Assembly: GCA_900770185.1 (NCBI GenBank)
Contig: CAAGJM010000006.1
Coordinates: 131,223-195,222, forward strand
Direction: 5' to 3'
Source: Clostridia bacterium
Lineage (GTDB): Bacteria > Bacillota > Clostridia > Christensenellales > Borkfalkiaceae
DNA length: 64,000 nt
The notes under the pieces are model-generated. The model did no database searches, was not told the DNA's origin, and saw only the letters and a list, made by a program, of their open reading frames with translations. Of this stretch, positions 8,407 to 17,219 are shown piece after piece. The translations under genes were made by a program, and so were the position numbers. Position 1 is the stretch's first letter. Every line of letters starts with the position of its first letter.

Positions 8407-9678
8407 TTAATCGCTTATAAACGCGCCGCCTTTTTTAAGTTCGGCTCGAAGTGTTTTGATATCGACTTCGCGGTTTTTCAAATTGTTTTTAACCGCAAGC
8501 GCTGCGGCAACCCCCGCCGCCTCGCCCATGCACGCGCAAGTCGGCATTATTCTTACGGCCGAGTGCGCCGCCTGATCCGCCGACAAACACCTGCCCGCAA
8601 CAAGCAAATTGTCAAGCTCTTTGGGGAGCAAGCATCTATACGGAATACTATAAAATTTAGCGGGATCGAACTCGAAATATTCCGTTCCCGTCCCCGTAGG
8701 ACTATGGATATCTATCATATACGACCCGTAAGCGACGGCGTCGTCAAACTGCCGGTAACTTTTTAGGTCTTCGGCGGTCAGAACGTATTCGCCATTTAAC
8801 TTGCGACTTTCCCTTACGCCTATTTCGGGCGCGACGGATATAAGGGTCGCTTTTTTAAACGCGGTAGAGTTAGTCTTTAAAAAATTCATGATTTCAAGGA
8901 CTTGCTCCCGCGCGATGAATTCCGCTTTCGTCCTGTCGAAAACGTCTACGGGGTTTAAGCCGACCACGCGCGTGGTGTTAAAATGTACCACCCCGTCGCC
9001 TATATGCAAAAAGGCGAGAATGTTTTCACGCGGGTTTTTAATTTCGCCCGCCGCGCGCTTTTGTTTGTAGAGGTTTTGAAGCCCGTCGTAATCTCGCATA
9101 AACTGCTCTATATCCACGCCGCACACGCGGAAGCAAGTCGTCATCGGCTGACAAAGCCCGTCGCTATTCCGCCCGAGCGTAAAACCGCACCCCGCAAGCG
9201 CAAGCAAATCGCCGTCGCCCGTCGCGTCGATAAAAAAGCTTCCTTTAACGGTTAAACTCTGCGCGCCGCTTTGAACGGTTATTTCTTCTATTTTACGGTC
9301 TACGCGCTTAACCCCCGTTAAAACGGAATGGAATAAAACGCTTACGCCGCTATCAAGCGCTAACTTATCGAGCGCGAGTTTTAAATATTCGGGGCTGAAA
9401 AACGGGTCGGCTGTGTCGCGTTCGGCATAATTTATACCTTCCAAACTTTCGGCGGTTTTTCTTATTTCGGAAAAAATGCCTTTTGCGATATACTCGCGCA
9501 CGCCGCCCTTATCTATATAACATTTCATAAACGGGTACACCAACATATTGGTTGCCGCGCCGCCTAAGCTTCCGCCGCGCTCTATCAATAAAGTTTTCGC
9601 CCCGTCGCGCGCCGCTTTTACCGCCGCCGCAACGCCGCTAAGCCCGCCGCCCACGACGACGACTTCGTATTCAAGCAT
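8407..9678 (-). CDS. FAD-dependent oxidoreductase (FAD_oxidored family)
   Basis: A 423-residue flavoprotein. It begins with the dinucleotide-binding fold VVVGGGLSGVAAAVKAARDGAKTLLIERG and has the second FAD motif FFIDATGDGDLLALAGCG near residue 155. The C-terminal motif GRCLSADQAAHSAVRIMPTC... with GEAAGVAAALA closes the FAD site. Such proteins are widespread in gut Firmicutes and Bacteroidetes, often near carbohydrate genes, with mostly unknown substrates. GGAGA lies before the ATG. It starts the FAD-PPTase-SGNH gene string; whether the grouping is functional is unclear. Confidence 0.85.
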   Translation of the reverse strand: MLEYEVVVVGGGLSGVAAAVKAARDGAKTLLIERGGSLGGAATNMLVYPFMKCYIDKGGVREYIAKGIFSEIRKTAESLEGINYAERDTADPFFSPEYLKLALDKLALDSGVSVLFHSVLTGVKRVDRKIEEITVQSGAQSLTVKGSFFIDATGDGDLLALAGCGFTLGRNSDGLCQPMTTCFRVCGVDIEQFMRDYDGLQNLYKQKRAAGEIKNPRENILAFLHIGDGVVHFNTTRVVGLNPVDVFDRTKAEFIAREQVLEIMNFLKTNSTAFKKATLISVAPEIGVRESRKLNGEYVLTAEDLKSYRQFDDAVAYGSYMIDIHSPTGTGTEYFEFDPAKFYSIPYRCLLPKELDNLLVAGRCLSADQAAHSAVRIMPTCACMGEAAGVAAALAVKNNLKNREVDIKTLRAELKKGGAFISD

Positions 9679-9739
9679 AATTATCTCCTTAATTTAACCG
9701 ATTTATCTAACTATACGCCGGTTTTTATGTTGCGGCGTT

Positions 9740-10537
9740 TTATTTTACGGGTAACACCAAACGATGACAATACCGCTTAGCGGCAATTTCCTTACCCGTG
9801 TATGGCGCGACTATCCCAAGCGCCCGCGGAAAGCCCGCGGGCGTTAAGCCGCGGCTTTTAACCTCTTTGCCGAGCGTAAGCCAGGCGTTATCGACTCCGT
9901 CGTAATCGCCGTAATATAAAACGGAAAGAGCTTTGCACGAAGGGAGGACAACGCTGTCTGCCGTCTTCTTTTTAACGGGTACGCATACGTAATAAGCGAA
10001 GTCTTCGCTTCCGATATAACCGTCCAGATAATCGCTCCGCTCTGAAATTGTAAAAATCGGCTCGTCGGAAAGCACGCAACCTTTTCGGACGCACTCGCCG
10101 TAAAAATCGAACATGGCGTTATATTTATCCTGCACCGTTCTTCCGACCGCTTTACGCATACAACAAAGCGTTTCCGGGAGAGTTATAACGCTGACGGATA
10201 TATTCTCGGCGGGGGCAGAGCGCAGCCGCAACTCTTCCACACCGCGCTGTAAGTCAAGAAGCCGCCCCTCAAGTTCGTTTAAAATGTCGGCAACTTGCCC
10301 GCCGCTTTTAAAGTAGCTGATTATCTCTTGTTTGCTAAGCCCCATCGCCTTGAATTTTTGAACCTGCAAAACGTGCGCGACGCTAAAATTGTCGTAGTAC
10401 CTCCGCCCGCTGTCTTTGGAAACGTAAGCAGGTTTTAACAGCCCGCTTTCCTCCATTCTGAGCAGCGTGCTTCTCGAAACGCCGCACGCCGCGGCGGCTT
10501 CGGCAATCCGAAACAGTCCTTTTTTATCGCCTTCCAT
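9740..10537 (-). CDS. MerR-family transcriptional regulator with effector-binding domain (BmrR-like)
   Basis: A 265-residue protein. N-terminal MerR winged helix (IAEAAAACGVSRSTLLRMEESGLLKPAYV...GRRYYD), a linker coiled coil (about 85-110) and a C-terminal GyrI-like/effector domain (about 115-262) as in BmrR, which senses small hydrophobic or cationic compounds. A MerR-type operator lies in its own promoter, so it is likely autoregulated. The 62 bp gap to the FAD oxidoreductase gene makes that gene string a likely target. Confidence 0.88.
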   Translation of the reverse strand: MEGDKKGLFRIAEAAAACGVSRSTLLRMEESGLLKPAYVSKDSGRRYYDNFSVAHVLQVQKFKAMGLSKQEIISYFKSGGQVADILNELEGRLLDLQRGVEELRLRSAPAENISVSVITLPETLCCMRKAVGRTVQDKYNAMFDFYGECVRKGCVLSDEPIFTISERSDYLDGYIGSEDFAYYVCVPVKKKTADSVVLPSCKALSVLYYGDYDGVDNAWLTLGKEVKSRGLTPAGFPRALGIVAPYTGKEIAAKRYCHRLVLPVK

Positions 10538-10570
10538 ATTTTCTCCCGAATTTTTTTGAAAAAACCGTTG

Positions 10571-10629
10571 CTTCGTTCATAGGTGAACGAAGTATACTTA
10601 TAGTATAGTTCATAACTATATTTTGTCAA
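10571..10629 (-). promoter_or_regulatory. MerR-type autoregulated promoter with two dyads
   Basis: On the minus strand a perfect -35 TTGACA (10624-10629) is followed by a perfect dyad TATAGTT-N3-AACTATA (10604-10620) filling the spacer, with TACTAT or TATACT as -10, the layout expected for MerR control. A second perfect dyad, CTTCGTTCA-N4-TGAACGAAG (10571-10592), lies just downstream. Confidence 0.7.
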
Positions 10630-10730
10630 GGTTTTTTAAAAAAAGGCAAATCGCGGTTTTTTGCGGGCGGCTGCGCCGCCATATCGGCGCAGCGAGTTAA
10701 AAACTTTGCTTGCAAGAAATTTTCCCATCC

Positions 10731-10872
10731 GTCATGTTGAGCGGAGCGTAAGCGCAGTCGAAACATCCAGCCGTTAGGCGCATTATATATGAAATGCGGC
10801 GTGCCGCCTAGATCCTTCGGCAAGCTCAGGATGACGGGAAGCAGTGTCATTCTGTACGCAGTGAAGAATCTC
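10731..10872. repeat. Cluster of dispersed intergenic repeat units
   Basis: Three short units: 10731-10767 beginning GTCATGTTGAGCGGAGCG, an inverted unit 10811-10835 ending CTCAGGATGAC, and 10846-10872 beginning GTCATTCTGTACGCAGTGAA. The third is nearly identical to 29550-29576 and shares its GCGGAAGCG flank. The 418 bp between the MerR gene and the surface protein hold only this cluster and the MerR promoter. Confidence 0.7.
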
Positions 10873-10955
10873 GCGGAAGCGAATACGGCAAAATTTTAAA
10901 AGTTGTTTCAAATAAGTTTTTTATTACCACACCATTATTAAAGGAGAAATAATCA

Positions 10956-13900
10956 ATGCTTAAAAGGTTTATTTTAACAGTCGCTTTAATTTGTACGATA
11001 TGCGTAGGCGTTACCGCGGCGAGCGCGTTGCGGTCACCGGCTATCGTCTGCGCAGCGGATGATAGCGCGACGCACTCTCACCCCGTTTGCGGCGCGTCGC
11101 ATACCGATATCGGCAACCATACCGGGGAGTGTGCGAACGTCACTTTTACGGCGTGGGACGGAACAACCGTAATCCCCTACGACAGCAATAAAACCGCCTA
11201 CATTTATTTATCGAAAAACGTAGAACTTGAACAATTAGATATTCAGGCAGGATACACTCTTTATCTCTGTCTGAACGGGTTCAGCATTTCAAGCAAATGG
11301 AACGGAACCAATTTCAATGACACTACTATCTACGTAAACGACAATGCAAAATTAGCGCTATGCGACTGTAAAGGCGGCGGCAAAATCACCCACAATACAG
11401 GGCTGCTCGGAAAGGGCGTGCACGTTGGCGGCAACAGCTACGGTAGCGGCGGCACGTTTATCATGTACGGCGGCGAAATCAGCGGCAACACCACGGGCAC
11501 TTCTTCCAATCCGGTCGACGGCGCAGGCGTTACTATTCAAAACGGTACGTTTTATATGTACGACGGAAAAATTTTCGATAACCATTGTACAAATGCGAGT
11601 AACTATGGCGGCGGGGGCGTACTTTTGCATAGCGGAGTAACGTCTTATATTTACGGCGGCGAAATCAGCGGTAACTCTTCGTCCTTAGACGGCGGCGGAA
11701 TCTTCGCAATAAGTTGCGACTTGAAAATATATGGCGGCAAAATCAGTGGCAACACAGCGGGCGCAAACGGCGGCGGTATATTCGTATACAGTCAAAATCT
11801 TATCATAGCCGGCAGCGTCGAAATCAGCGGCAACACCGCGGGCGCAAACGGCGGCGGAATTTATTTTAAAGGCGAAAACGGTTACACGACTACAATCTAT
11901 ACTTTAACCATCTCCGATTCGGTAAAAATTACCAGAAACACCGCGGGCGCAAACGGCGGCGGTATATTCGTAGAAAGCGGATCGGGCAATACTTACGAAC
12001 TTGGTATAGGTAATTTGGTAATCAACGGCGGTAACGTTACAAACAACACCGTAACGGCAGACAACGGGTACGGCGGCGGCATTTATTTTAACGGCGGCAC
12101 GTTCAACGTGTCGGGCGACGTCACCGTTTATGGAAACACGAAGAATAGTAAAGCAAACAACTCGTACTTGATGAGCGGTAGTTACATTACTATCGACGGC
12201 GAACTGACGGGCAACGGCAAAATCGGCGTAATGACCCAAGCACTGCCGGATTCTTCCCGTTACGTTAAAATAGCAAAAATATCTTCGGGAAATATAGATT
12301 GTTTTAACCCCGATAAATTTGTGTATGAAAATACCGCCGACGCTGAAATCAGCACGGCTGTCAGTTATAAAACTCTCTATCTCGTCGCATGCGAGCATAA
12401 ATACGGAACCGAGTGGGCGTCGGACGACGTTAATCACTGGCACGGGTGTTCTCTTTGCGATAAGAAAAAAGATGAAACCGCTCACACCGTAGTTACCGAC
12501 TCGGCAGTTGCTCCCACTTGTACCAAAACGGGTTTAACCGAAGGCAAGCACTGCTCCGTTTGCGGCATGGTTTTAGTTAAGCAAGAAACCGTTAACGCTA
12601 CCCGACACGACTTAGTTCATCACGAAGCAAAAGCCGCTACCTGCACCGCAATCGGCTGGGAAGCATACGACACCTGTAACAACTGCGACTATACAACTTA
12701 CAAAGAACTTAAAGCAAACGGCCACGACTTAGTTCATCACGAAGCAAAAGCCGCTACCTGCACCGCAATCGGCTGGGAAGCGTACGACACCTGTAATAAC
12801 TGCGACTACTCGACTTACAAAGAACTTAAAGCAAACGGCCACGACTTTAAAACTGCCTGGTCGTTTGACGGCAAGAACCACTGGCATGATTGTAATAATT
12901 GTGACGTAAAGAGCGACTTAACCGCTCACTTAGGCGGAACGGCTACTTGCACGGAAAAAGCCGAATGTAGTTTTTGCGGTCAATTCTATGGTACTACACT
13001 CGGTCACGATTGGAACGACGGCGTAGTAAGCACTCAACCCGACTGCATAAATAAAGGCGTTAAAACCTTCAAATGTAAACGTGACGGCTGCGGCGCAACT
13101 AAAACCGAAGACGTCCGTGCAGAAGGTCACGACCATAGTTCAGAATGGACTGTTGACGAACCCGCAACTTGTACTGCTAACGGCAGTAAATCACACCACT
13201 GCTTGCGTTGCGGCGACAAGGCGGACGTAACCGTTATTCCCGCGACGGGTCACGCCGAAGTAGTTGACGAAGCAGTTGCGCCCACTTGTACCGAAGCGGG
13301 CAAAACCGCAGGCAAGCACTGCTCCGTTTGCAACGAAGTGTTAGTTGCTCAAACTACCGTTCCCGCGACGGGTCACACCGAAGTTATTGACGAAGCAGTT
13401 GCGCCCACCTGCACCGTAGCGGGCAAAACCGCAGGCAAGCACTGCTCCGTTTGTAACGCAGTGTTAGTTGAACAAACGGAAATTTCTGCGCTAGGTCACG
13501 TTTACGACGACGATTACGACGCAACCTGCAACGTTTGCGGATACGAAAGAACCGACTATAAAGTCGCGCCGAAAATTTTGGAAGGAAACGACGGCAAGTG
13601 GAACACCGGCAATAGCGGAGAACTTGCGTTCACGACGAACGTCAGCTCTTCAAAATTCGTGGGGATAACCGTTGACGGAGTCCGCATAGACGAAACGAAG
13701 TTTGAAAGACAAAACGACGGCGCTAAGATTGTTTTAAAACAAGAATTTTTAGCAAGTTTATCGGTCGGGAAGCACACTTTAAGCGTAATTTCAAAAGACG
13801 GCACCGCCGAAACGAATTTTACGATTGAAGCGCGCTTTGCTACCGAAACGAAAGTCGGCAAAGCGTGGTGGTTGCTTATAATTCCCCTCGTTGCCATGCT

Positions 13901-13958
13901 TGTCGTCATCGGCTCTATTGTTATTAAAAATAAAATGCAAGAACGCAAAGAAAAATAA
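10956..13958 (+). CDS. Large surface protein: beta-helix repeats plus cysteine-pair repeats, C-terminal membrane anchor
   Basis: 1000 residues. A signal peptide (MLKRFILTVALICTICVGVTAASA) is followed by a His/Cys-rich segment, a right-handed beta-helix region (about 120-400) with repeats such as EISGNTAGANGGGI, then a long array (about 470-860) of units with paired CxxC and HxxC motifs (GKHCSVCNEVLV, YDTCNNCDY) separated by GH, and an Ig-like domain. It ends with a hydrophobic helix (WWLLIIPLVAMLVVIGSIVI) and a lysine-rich tail, with no LPXTG motif. An exported, membrane-anchored adhesin-like protein is the best reading; the cysteine pairs could bind metal or form disulfides. GGAG precedes the ATG and a terminator follows. 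Confidence 0.8.
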   Translation: MLKRFILTVALICTICVGVTAASALRSPAIVCAADDSATHSHPVCGASHTDIGNHTGECANVTFTAWDGTTVIPYDSNKTAYIYLSKNVELEQLDIQAGYTLYLCLNGFSISSKWNGTNFNDTTIYVNDNAKLALCDCKGGGKITHNTGLLGKGVHVGGNSYGSGGTFIMYGGEISGNTTGTSSNPVDGAGVTIQNGTFYMYDGKIFDNHCTNASNYGGGGVLLHSGVTSYIYGGEISGNSSSLDGGGIFAISCDLKIYGGKISGNTAGANGGGIFVYSQNLIIAGSVEISGNTAGANGGGIYFKGENGYTTTIYTLTISDSVKITRNTAGANGGGIFVESGSGNTYELGIGNLVINGGNVTNNTVTADNGYGGGIYFNGGTFNVSGDVTVYGNTKNSKANNSYLMSGSYITIDGELTGNGKIGVMTQALPDSSRYVKIAKISSGNIDCFNPDKFVYENTADAEISTAVSYKTLYLVACEHKYGTEWASDDVNHWHGCSLCDKKKDETAHTVVTDSAVAPTCTKTGLTEGKHCSVCGMVLVKQETVNATRHDLVHHEAKAATCTAIGWEAYDTCNNCDYTTYKELKANGHDLVHHEAKAATCTAIGWEAYDTCNNCDYSTYKELKANGHDFKTAWSFDGKNHWHDCNNCDVKSDLTAHLGGTATCTEKAECSFCGQFYGTTLGHDWNDGVVSTQPDCINKGVKTFKCKRDGCGATKTEDVRAEGHDHSSEWTVDEPATCTANGSKSHHCLRCGDKADVTVIPATGHAEVVDEAVAPTCTEAGKTAGKHCSVCNEVLVAQTTVPATGHTEVIDEAVAPTCTVAGKTAGKHCSVCNAVLVEQTEISALGHVYDDDYDATCNVCGYERTDYKVAPKILEGNDGKWNTGNSGELAFTTNVSSSKFVGITVDGVRIDETKFERQNDGAKIVLKQEFLASLSVGKHTLSVISKDGTAETNFTIEARFATETKVGKAWWLLIIPLVAMLVVIGSIVIKNKMQERKEK
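12606..12839 (+). repeat. Two tandem 117-bp repeats inside the surface protein gene
   Basis: Units 12606-12722 and 12723-12839 are almost identical and keep frame (39 residues each, starting HDLVHHEAKAATCTAIGW). A few synonymous changes show a recent duplication; such repeats can expand or contract by recombination. Confidence 0.9.
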
Positions 13959-13980
13959 TTAAACAATTTCGGCAATTTTA

Positions 13981-14011
13981 AAAAGGGATAGGTTGTTGCC
14001 TATCCCTTTTT
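13981..14011. terminator. Intrinsic terminator between the surface protein gene and tRNA-Leu
   Basis: Stem AAAAGGGATAGG / CCTATCCCTTTT with a 6-base loop, followed by T5 on the plus strand; the mirrored A/T run also serves the tRNA transcript on the minus strand. Confidence 0.88.
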
Positions 14012-14014
14012 GTT

Positions 14015-14096
14015 TGGTGCGGATAACAGGACTTGAACCTGCACGGTTGCCCATTGGATTCTAAGTCCAACGCGTCTGCCATTCCGCCATATCCGC
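14015..14096 (-). tRNA. tRNA-Leu (anticodon TAG)
   Basis: The minus strand folds as a cloverleaf: 7-bp acceptor GCGGATA/TATCCGC, D arm GGCGGAATGGC, anticodon stem-loop TTGGA-CTTAGAA-TCCAA giving anticodon TAG, a class II variable arm, and T arm GCAGGTTCAAGTCCTGT. The 3' CCA is encoded. Together these identify tRNA-Leu decoding CUN. Confidence 0.93.
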
Positions 14097-14173
14097 ACGC
14101 TTACGTCGCAATATATTTTACCACAGTTTTTTTAAAAAACAAACCGTTTAATCAAACTTTAGGTAAAAGTGCT

Positions 14174-14204
14174 AAAAATAAAAAGCCGACAGTTAACTGA
14201 CGGC
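14174..14204 (-). terminator. Intrinsic terminator of the catabolic operon
   Basis: Minus-strand GCCGTCAGTT / AACTGTCGGC stem with one mismatch and a T-rich tail (A-run on plus at 14174-14184). It lies about 110 bp beyond the AraC gene that ends the operon. Confidence 0.65.
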
Positions 14205-14268
14205 TCAAAGCATAAATAATATTTTTAACCGGTCAATTCCCCTACGGCAATCCGCTTTACAAATTGCC

Positions 14269-14294
14269 GTTCCCCCCTTTGACAAAGGGGGAAC
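14269..14294. repeat. GC-rich hairpin
   Basis: GTTCCCCCC-TTTG against CAAAGGGGGAAC, a near-perfect inverted repeat with no T-run, just downstream of the AraC gene. Possibly an RNA 3'-end stabiliser or a dispersed repeat unit. Confidence 0.45.
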
Positions 14295-14312
14295 GAAAAC
14301 TTGCTTCAAAAT

Positions 14313-15149
14313 TTACTTCTCGCTATTTAACAGTTTATACTTAAGCGGCGTTTCGGCAAACTCTTTTTTAAACAACTGAATAAAGTGCGAGTAATCCGAA
14401 AATCCGCTTTTTTCACAAGCTTCGTGCACGCTTAACCCGCTGCTTAAAAGTTGTTGCGCGTGCGATAGCCTTTTTGCCGTAAGATATTTTTGCGGCGTGG
14501 TGTGCACGTGTTTATGGAACAAACGTATAAGCGTGCACTCGCTTATAAAATTTTTTTTGGCTATATCTTTGTTGTTGATGTTCTCGGTATAGTGAAGGTT
14601 AATATAGTCGATTATTTTTTTAAACGTATCGGGGAAAGATTCGCTGTCGCCGCCGCTTAATTCGTCGGCGTTTTTCATTACGACTATCAGCCCCAAAACG
14701 CCGTGCAAAAGGTTTACTTCGTCGCCCGCGGCGTAGTCCTTTTCAAGCCGCTTTAAAATCTGAATGATCTTGTTTTTATCGTCTACCCCGCAAGAAAACT
14801 TAACGCATTTTTCCGCGCTTCTTACGTTAAACGGTTTAAACAGCGACGAGGCCGCCGAATTGAACCATAAGCAATAATGCTCGTGCTCGCCGTACTTAAT
14901 ATATTTGCAGTGGTGAAATTCGTGCGGGAAGGTGAGAATTATATCTCCCTTTTCTATCGGATACACGGCATCGCCCACGATGAAAGAAACGCTGCCCGAA
15001 ACGTTGATATACAGCTCGTAATAGTCATGAATGTGCACGTCGTCTATCTCGGGGTCGCCCTTAAAATAGTTGCGCTTTATATGGCTGAACCCGATTTTAA
15101 CGTCGTTTATATCGGGCAGATTTTTTGTGAAAATATTGTTGCTTGACAT
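14313..15149 (-). CDS. AraC-family transcriptional regulator with cupin sensor domain
   Basis: A 278-residue protein: N-terminal cupin (HIHDYYELYINVSG, about 35-110) for ligand binding and a C-terminal double helix-turn-helix (about 175-275, including HKHVHTTPQKYLTAKRL and GFSDYSHFIQLFKKEF). Such regulators usually activate carbohydrate genes when their sugar binds. It is the distal gene of the same-strand catabolic operon and is the obvious candidate to control it. Confidence 0.88.
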   Translation of the reverse strand: MSSNNIFTKNLPDINDVKIGFSHIKRNYFKGDPEIDDVHIHDYYELYINVSGSVSFIVGDAVYPIEKGDIILTFPHEFHHCKYIKYGEHEHYCLWFNSAASSLFKPFNVRSAEKCVKFSCGVDDKNKIIQILKRLEKDYAAGDEVNLLHGVLGLIVVMKNADELSGGDSESFPDTFKKIIDYINLHYTENINNKDIAKKNFISECTLIRLFHKHVHTTPQKYLTAKRLSHAQQLLSSGLSVHEACEKSGFSDYSHFIQLFKKEFAETPLKYKLLNSEK

Positions 15150-15213
15150 TTTTTATTTATCCGCCGAATTACAAAAGTTAGGCGTATAGTTCGGTAATTT
15201 AAAAAATTGCTTG

Positions 15214-16203
15214 CTACGCGATTGTTTTTGCCAACGCCACGATAAGCGGCATCGTCACGATAGACAAAAGCGTAGATATAGTAACGAGTCTCACCGAAAG
15301 CGCTTCGTCGAGCGAAAACTTGGTTGCGAACATACTCGTCGTAGCGCCGACGGGCGCGGCAATACAAGTCACCGCAACTATCAGCATTTCCCCGCGCACG
15401 CCGAACAAATAAAGCACCCCCATCGCTATTAGCGGATACACGATAAGCCTTAGCGCGATTGATACGTACGTCCACAAATCTTTAAGCCCGCTTTTAAAGT
15501 CGGCGCTTATTATTCCGTAGCCGATAACAAACATCGGTAGCGGTACGTTAAGCGCGGAAACGCTGTTTAAAACGCCTTCTATAACCGTGCTAAGCCTAAC
15601 GGGCACAGCGTTTAAATTTCCGCCTAAAATCGGCACCGACATTATAATAAGCCCTATACCCACCGCAATAATACCGGGGTTTAAAAATATTTTTTCGGGG
15701 CTTAGCTTCTTCTCGCCGCTCATAAGCGCATAGCCGTACGTCCACATCGTTACGTTAAAAACGGCAATGTAAACGGCGGCGTAAAGCGAACCCGTTTTTG
15801 TGCCGCCGGGCGCGTCTATAAGCGACTGGATAAGCGGCAACGCCATAAACCCGCAGTTTGAAAACACGGTGCCGAACTTTAAAACCTTGCGCTTACTTTC
15901 ATCGCTCGGTCTGAAAATAAGAATACCCAAACCTATCATAACCGCATGCGAAGCGGCGGCGATAAGCGCGAAAATTCCTATATTTTTTAGTAGCGCGAGT
16001 ATCTCGCTTTGCGAGCCTTTCGCGCTCGACAAAAACGAACTTATTATAACCGACGGCGCGACTATGGTCACCACGACGTCGCTTATCTTTTTATTTGCTT
16101 CGACGCTTAAAAGTTTCGTTTTGTTTGCGACCGCGCCAATAAAAATAAGCAAAAAAAGTATTGAAACCTGCGTTAAAACGGTCAAAAAATTATCTAAAAA
16201 CAT
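15214..16203 (-). CDS. AEC-family transporter (auxin efflux carrier fold permease)
   Basis: A 329-residue membrane protein with about ten hydrophobic helices in two five-helix halves. It shows the AEC pattern: VLTQVSILFLLIFIGAVANK at the N-terminus, the FGTVFSNCGFMALPL motif around residue 115, and TCIAAPVGATTSMFATKF in the second half. Bacterial members move organic acids such as malate or malonate, and others. In this operon it may export or import an intermediate. The substrate cannot be read from sequence. Confidence 0.82.
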   Translation of the reverse strand: MFLDNFLTVLTQVSILFLLIFIGAVANKTKLLSVEANKKISDVVVTIVAPSVIISSFLSSAKGSQSEILALLKNIGIFALIAAASHAVMIGLGILIFRPSDESKRKVLKFGTVFSNCGFMALPLIQSLIDAPGGTKTGSLYAAVYIAVFNVTMWTYGYALMSGEKKLSPEKIFLNPGIIAVGIGLIIMSVPILGGNLNAVPVRLSTVIEGVLNSVSALNVPLPMFVIGYGIISADFKSGLKDLWTYVSIALRLIVYPLIAMGVLYLFGVRGEMLIVAVTCIAAPVGATTSMFATKFSLDEALSVRLVTISTLLSIVTMPLIVALAKTIA

Positions 16204-16257
16204 AAATTTGGCATACTTCGCCTTTAAAATTTTGCCCCGCGGCGTTTTACGATAAGC

Positions 16258-17193
16258 TTAAAAACTTTCTCCGTAAGTTTTTTCGTACAACGCCGTAATT
16301 TCGCCGCGGGCGGGCATCGAAGAGCCCGACCCTATACGCGTTACGGATATTGCCGACGTGCAGGTTGCGAAGCGCAAAGATTTTAAAACGTTTTTGCCTT
16401 CGCATATAGCGGCGGCAAAACCGCCGTTGAACGCGTCGCCCGCACCGGTCGTTTCAACCGCCTCAACCTTAATAGAGTCGATAAAATATTCTTCCGTTTT
16501 GCTTAAAAAGTATGCGCCGCGAATGCCGAGCGTTATTATAACGTTTTTAACGCCCAAGCTTATTAGTTTTTGCGCCGCCGCCTTAACCCCGTCTATCGTA
16601 TCGGTTTTGATATGCGTCAAAGCTTCCGCTTCGCTCTCGTTAGGGGTAATATAGTCTACGCCGTTTAAAAATTCAAGCGGAATATCTTTATAAGGCGCGG
16701 GGTTATATATGAAAATTTTATTATATTTTTCGGCAAGCCGTTTCGCTTCCGCTATCGACTCGAAACTCGTTTCGTTCTGCGTAAGTATGACGTCGGCGGT
16801 TTTAAACTCTTCTTCCGCGCGCAAAACGTCGGCGGTTTTAAGCGCGTCGCACGCGTCGGTTATAACGACTATTCTGTTCTGCCCGCTCGTTTTATCTACT
16901 TCAATAAGCGCGACGGACGTTAAATATCCGCTTAAAGTATTGACGTATTTAAGCGACATATTATCTTTGGCGTAATGCTCGGTCACTATATTTTTAAACT
17001 CGTCGTCGCCGACGTTAGATATAATAACCGCTTCCGCGCCCGCTCTTTTTGCCGCCGTCATCTGATTGCTGCCTTTGCCGCCGCAACCCGTTTTAAAGCT
17101 ATAACCTTTAACCGTTTCGCCCGCAACGGGAAGCTTCGGCGTGAACGCCGTCAAATCTATAACTATACTGCCTACGCCTGTCACTTTTCCCAT
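16258..17193 (-). CDS. PfkB-family sugar kinase (ribokinase-like)
   Basis: A 311-residue kinase with the PfkB signatures: GGKGSNQMTAAKRAG near residue 37 and the catalytic DTTGAGDAF-type motif, here ETTGAGDAFNGGFAAA (about 245), with the anion hole GAGD and base Asp. Ribokinase or deoxyribokinase activity is likely. With DeoC immediately upstream, the pair would convert a pentose or deoxypentose to its 5-phosphate and then cleave it. AAAGGG precedes the ATG. Confidence 0.88.
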   Translation of the reverse strand: MGKVTGVGSIVIDLTAFTPKLPVAGETVKGYSFKTGCGGKGSNQMTAAKRAGAEAVIISNVGDDEFKNIVTEHYAKDNMSLKYVNTLSGYLTSVALIEVDKTSGQNRIVVITDACDALKTADVLRAEEEFKTADVILTQNETSFESIAEAKRLAEKYNKIFIYNPAPYKDIPLEFLNGVDYITPNESEAEALTHIKTDTIDGVKAAAQKLISLGVKNVIITLGIRGAYFLSKTEEYFIDSIKVEAVETTGAGDAFNGGFAAAICEGKNVLKSLRFATCTSAISVTRIGSGSSMPARGEITALYEKTYGESF

Positions 17194-17219
17194 AAAACAC
17201 CCTTTTAATCAATCCGAAT

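Noticed and set aside
10626..10850. 74-codon minus-strand ORF containing ILSLPKDL
   Set aside because: It is the translation of the dispersed intergenic repeat units; such frames recur wherever the repeat lies and there is no ribosome site.
12606..12839. CRISPR-like repeat array
   Set aside because: Only two adjacent 117-bp units without spacers, in frame inside a protein gene.
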